A stretch of 64,000 nt of DNA. Origin: Erythrocercus mccallii. Lineage: Eukaryota; Chordata; Aves; Passeriformes; Dicruridae. Location: contig VZRG01000862.1 in the NCBI GenBank assembly GCA_013397435.1, positions 186,001-250,000 of the forward strand, written 5' to 3'. Made by a program: the position numbers and the translations under genes. Position 1 is the stretch's first letter, and each line of letters begins with the position of its first letter. Positions 60,324 through 64,000 of the stretch are shown here, piece after piece. The notes under the pieces are model-generated. The model saw nothing but the letters and a program-made list of their open reading frames with translations, did not search any database and was not told the origin of the DNA.

Positions 60324-63300
60324 CTGAGAGGATGGGGGGGAGAAGAGAGACAACCATGTTTATGGCAGTAGGGTCAGCACTCCTACTCGTAAGGAGTGGA
60401 CCTACCTCTGTTTTATTAGGGACCCACCTTTATCAGCTCAGGTGACAGAAAACCAACTTGATTCCTCGGCAGTGAGCCCAACTGGCAGCACAGTGTTATC
60501 CTAACACAGTGGTGGCAGCAGCCATCAGGAGGGATCCTGACCACATGGCTCCTCACCCTCTGCACCCCATGTGAAATGAGGCTGAGGAAGACCAGGACCT
60601 ACATTCCTCCAAAGCCCCAGGAGTGCAGGCAGCACAGCTGCAGAGCCCAGAGCACTTTGCGGCTCCCGCTCCTGCTCCACATCACCGGTTTGTTACAGCA
60701 TCAGTAAAGCTCCAATTCCTGCAAGCCCTTCCCCATGTCTGGAACAGTCTAACAAAGGTACTATTGCACTTGGGCTCCAGAGCCCTGGGTTAAACACCTG
60801 GTCCTGCCCCTCACTTGCTTTAGTACAGGGGACAAGTCCCTGGGCATCACTGTACCTGCCTGACAGAGACCCTCCACAGGAAAGAACAAAAGATCAATAT
60901 TCCTTCAAAGAGCAAACTGTGACCAGAGCAGGGCCTTTGGCAAGAACACAAATGCGTTCACAGGTTGCATTTCATTTTCCAGAGAACAAAAGAAAGAAAG
61001 AAAATCCACAGTTCACTTAAACAAGGTGGACTAAATTTTCCTTGCCTTGCCCCTTTCGATTCCCATTTTCCCACCCAGGCACTACCCTACATCCCAGCCA
61101 TGGGCTCCAGAGCTCACAGGACAGGCAGTAGCACAACTCCAGTGAGCAGCCAAGAGCACAAAATGGAACAGAAACTTGGATTTTCAGCTGTCTGCTTTTG
61201 GGTCCTGCTCTACAGAAACTCCTTAGGGAAAACCAGTACCAAGGAGGGACTGCTGCAGCTGGAGGCTGCTCCACTCCACTTTGGTCTGCTTCTCCTACCT
61301 CCCTCTCAAGAGACAAAGAGGGTCAGCACAGAAAGAGCAAGGTGCTCCATGAGGAGCCATGGGATGCTGTAGCTGACACATTCCCAATTAAATCTTCACG
61401 ATGTCTTTTCCAAAACTGGAATCTGGTTGGGGAGCAGGTATCACTTTCCCACAGAAACAGCCTGGGATGCTGTGCACCCCCCAGCCTTGTGCGTTGCTGA
61501 ACCAGGAGCTCAAATACAATTCATGAAAATTGTGCTCCAGGATGTCTGTTCAGCAGGGCAAGTGTCTCTTCCTGGCTTATAGACATCAACCCTAGGGGTT
61601 CTGCTCCTCCAGCAAAGGCTGAGAACACTCCTGACCCGCTAAGACATAGTTATTTGTATTTAACGTCCTTTACAAAATTACTTTAATTTCTGCTAACATT
61701 CACTGCCTGAAAGAAGTTGCAGCAAGCTCTAGGCATGTTGAAGGAACAGGATGCTGCTGCTCCCTCTGCAGAATAATTTATAGTCAACACAGTCACATAA
61801 TTGGGACAAGAGCTGAAGCAGCAGAAAGGAAATCACAGTTCCTGAACGAGCATGAGGACTTTTGCCACACATGCCCTGATCCTGATCCCACTCCGCTGCC
61901 ATAGCCCTGGAGAAGCAGTTAAACCCTGAGCCCCCAGCAAGGAGTGAGTCCTGCTCAGTGTACCATCAGTCAGCTCAGAGTCCTGCCATAAGCCACAAGG
62001 GACAATCACAGACAGGGACAGGGACAGGGACAGGGACAGTCCATGCTGGCCCTCGGAGCTTTTCTATGCCTTTTCCTTCCTTCCCCCAGCCTCATCCTTA
62101 TCTCGCAGATAAAGAGCAGACAAGCCAGTGATTATCCCCTATCAGGAACCGATGACTAATCTGTCTACCATGAGCGCTTATCCGGCCCCATCTAGGTATC
62201 CCAGACGCTTGCACTCTTAATATCCTCCTCCTCACCACCCTGCCCGCCACTCCCAGCTGCAGCTACCCAGAGCAGCCTTGGCTGCCTCTACAGGGTCACC
62301 TGTCTACAGCGACCAGGACCTGGGGTGACTCATCCCACCAAAGCTCAGCTCATCCCCCATCCCTCACCGTGGCCATGACCACTGTGACAGATTAAGGAGG
62401 AGGAGGTCGAAAAATGCAAAAAGTAGGTGTGGTTTTTGGGGGTTCCCGGGGCTACCCCTCGGTTCCTGCTGCTCACACGTAGCGTTAGCGACGGAAAGCC
62501 CGAGCAGCAAGGAAGGGAGCGCGCAGCTAAATAAAACCTCCTCCTCCCACGCAACACATTGAGTACTTCGCACGTTGGGGTTCGGGCCGCAGCCAAATTA
62601 GCAACGCGCCTCCCGCGCCTCCAAATAAAGCCCAAATTTGCTTGTAAATGTGTTTTTCTCTCCTATAAAAGATTCAGAGAGAGGGCTGTAATAGCAAATT
62701 CCCACACGTGCAGCGCAACCTGGCAGATAACGGGCTGCCCAATTACACTGGGGAGCTGGATAAACATTTAAGAGCAAACAACGGGATTTGTGCTGGGTTT
62801 AAATATTAATGGCAGGATTTGTCCACTTCCCCTTGCCAACGTTCACACCGTGGGGGCTTCAGCAGCGGCATGCCGTGACGCAGCTGATGAGTGATTCCAT
62901 GTCTCAGCTCCAAAGGAGCTGGGAACGGCATGTAAAACAGCCCAGCGCCTGCATAACACATTTCTCATATAGCAGCCTTCGTGCTCCAAAGAGCCCTGTT
63001 TCAGATGTGCTGGATCCTGGTCCTGCCGGATTCAGATTTAAGGAAACACCATTGCACATCTTGAGTGGAAAGAGTGTTTCACCAGCCCGTTTACACTGGC
63101 TGTAGAAACTGAGATAAAAATGCAATCCATCACACCCCGAGCTGGGCTCCCCCCTCACTGGGAGCTCGGGGGTTTAACCGTTTGACAGCCAAGTGAGACT
63201 TGGCAAATACAACGAGTGAGAAAAAAGGACTGGAAAAATCTACAAATTAGAAAACAGAGTGAAGTCAGGCACGGAAAATTCAACTCCTTGCTCAGAAATT

Positions 63301-64000
63301 AGCTGCCCAACTTGAAGAAAACAAAAGGGGCTCCTGGACTTGCAAGCTGCAGGTTTCCATGGCTGAGGAGGCAGTAGGACCTTGTGGGTCATGGCAAAGC
63401 ATTGGCACATCTCAAACCCAAGCTCCTGAATCCAAGAAGGGGAGATACATCACCTGAGTAGTGTGGAAAGCACTCCCAGAACTCCTGACTTGAAGCAGGA
63501 TTGATGATCCAAAGAAAAAGGCATGATTATTATTTTTAACCAGTACCTGGAGCTGATAAAGTGATGCTAAAAGCCACCCAGGGATAAAGGTGGCTGCTCC
63601 AGCATCTCCCTTATGGTCATTTCACCTGACTATGCCCAGCACTCATCAGGGGTTTGAGGGCTGGCCGTGCCAGCCCTGGGGTCAGTGGTGCCTGGAGCAG
63701 GGCTGGCCAGTCGTGGTGGCCATTCACAAGGGCTATCTCATGGCTGCACATGGTGGTGTTGCTGAATGCCTCCGGGCTCCTCTCCGGCATCCAGAGAGAA
63801 AACAGATGTGAAGGATCAGCTCAGGGCGGGGGTGGGGGGACATGGACAAATAAGCAAACGGCAGAAAGCCTTGAAGAGAAAATAACCAGGCACCAGAAAG
63901 GAAATGAACTCTAACAAGGGATTAAAAATAGCAGCAAAGCAAGGAATTCAGCTCCGCCAAGACTCCTGGTTCCTTTTCAAGTGGAGGCAAGTCAGAGGGA
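60324..64000 (-). other. ZSWIM5 intron upstream of exon 3 (partial)
   Basis: No coding exon was found between exon 3 and the right edge, so this should be part of the intron preceding exon 3. It holds a GGGACA hexamer repeat at about 62011-62040 and A+T-rich, motif-dense blocks at about 62090-62230 and 62620-62830 that could be regulatory. Exons 1-2 must lie outside. Confidence 0.6.
62011..62040. repeat. GGGACA hexanucleotide repeat
   Basis: Four to five units of GACAGG/GGGACA in a row (GACAGGGACAGGGACAGGGA and onward) in the ZSWIM5 intron. Confidence 0.9.

Noticed and set aside
1..64000. CRISPR arrays, bacterial operons, prophage or toxin genes
   Set aside because: All recognised genes are spliced vertebrate genes; no direct-repeat/spacer pattern or prokaryotic signals were seen.

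Overview
The window is vertebrate nuclear DNA, most likely from a bird. It has spliced genes with mostly short introns, CpG-rich promoters and several CR1 LINE fragments, the repeat family typical of birds (also found in crocodilians and turtles). The gene order EIF2B3 - HECTD3 - UROD - ZSWIM5, with only UROD on the plus strand, is the order I know from human chromosome 1p34. All exon limits below were read by eye from frame continuity, GT/AG dinucleotides and similarity to remembered human proteins; no alignment was run.

Layout: (1) 1-8828, minus: the 5' end of EIF2B3, coding exons 1 and 2 only; the rest lies beyond the left edge. (2) 9473-17788, minus: a complete 21-exon HECTD3 paralogue, here called HECTD3-like. 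(3) About 17.8-22.8 kb: 5 kb without a recognisable gene except one CR1 scrap. (4) 22778-32599, minus: a second complete 21-exon gene, the better match to human HECTD3 and so taken as the orthologue. (5) 32600-32939: a short CpG-rich interval that must drive HECTD3 leftward and UROD rightward, with five YY1-like motifs. (6) 32940-36371, plus: complete 10-exon UROD. (7) 37340-64000, minus: ZSWIM5 from its 3' UTR up to about exon 3, with exons 1-2 beyond the right edge.

The main finding is the tandem HECTD3 pair. Both copies have intact frames (847 and 845 aa), the same 21-exon structure, and a cysteine at the HECT active-site position. They differ in much of the sequence, yet exon 1 is identical over 364 bp, and about 140 bp of exon 16 is near-identical before divergence resumes abruptly. 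This mosaic points to an older duplication patched by gene conversion, or, for exon 1, possibly an assembly error. The paralogue also has an unusual Cys-x-Cys-x-Cys active-site segment, changed DOC-domain residues, and a promoter without the YY1-like cluster.

The genes are functionally independent: translation initiation (EIF2B3), ubiquitin ligation (two HECTD3 genes), heme synthesis (UROD) and a SWIM zinc-finger protein (ZSWIM5). Only HECTD3 and UROD share a promoter interval.
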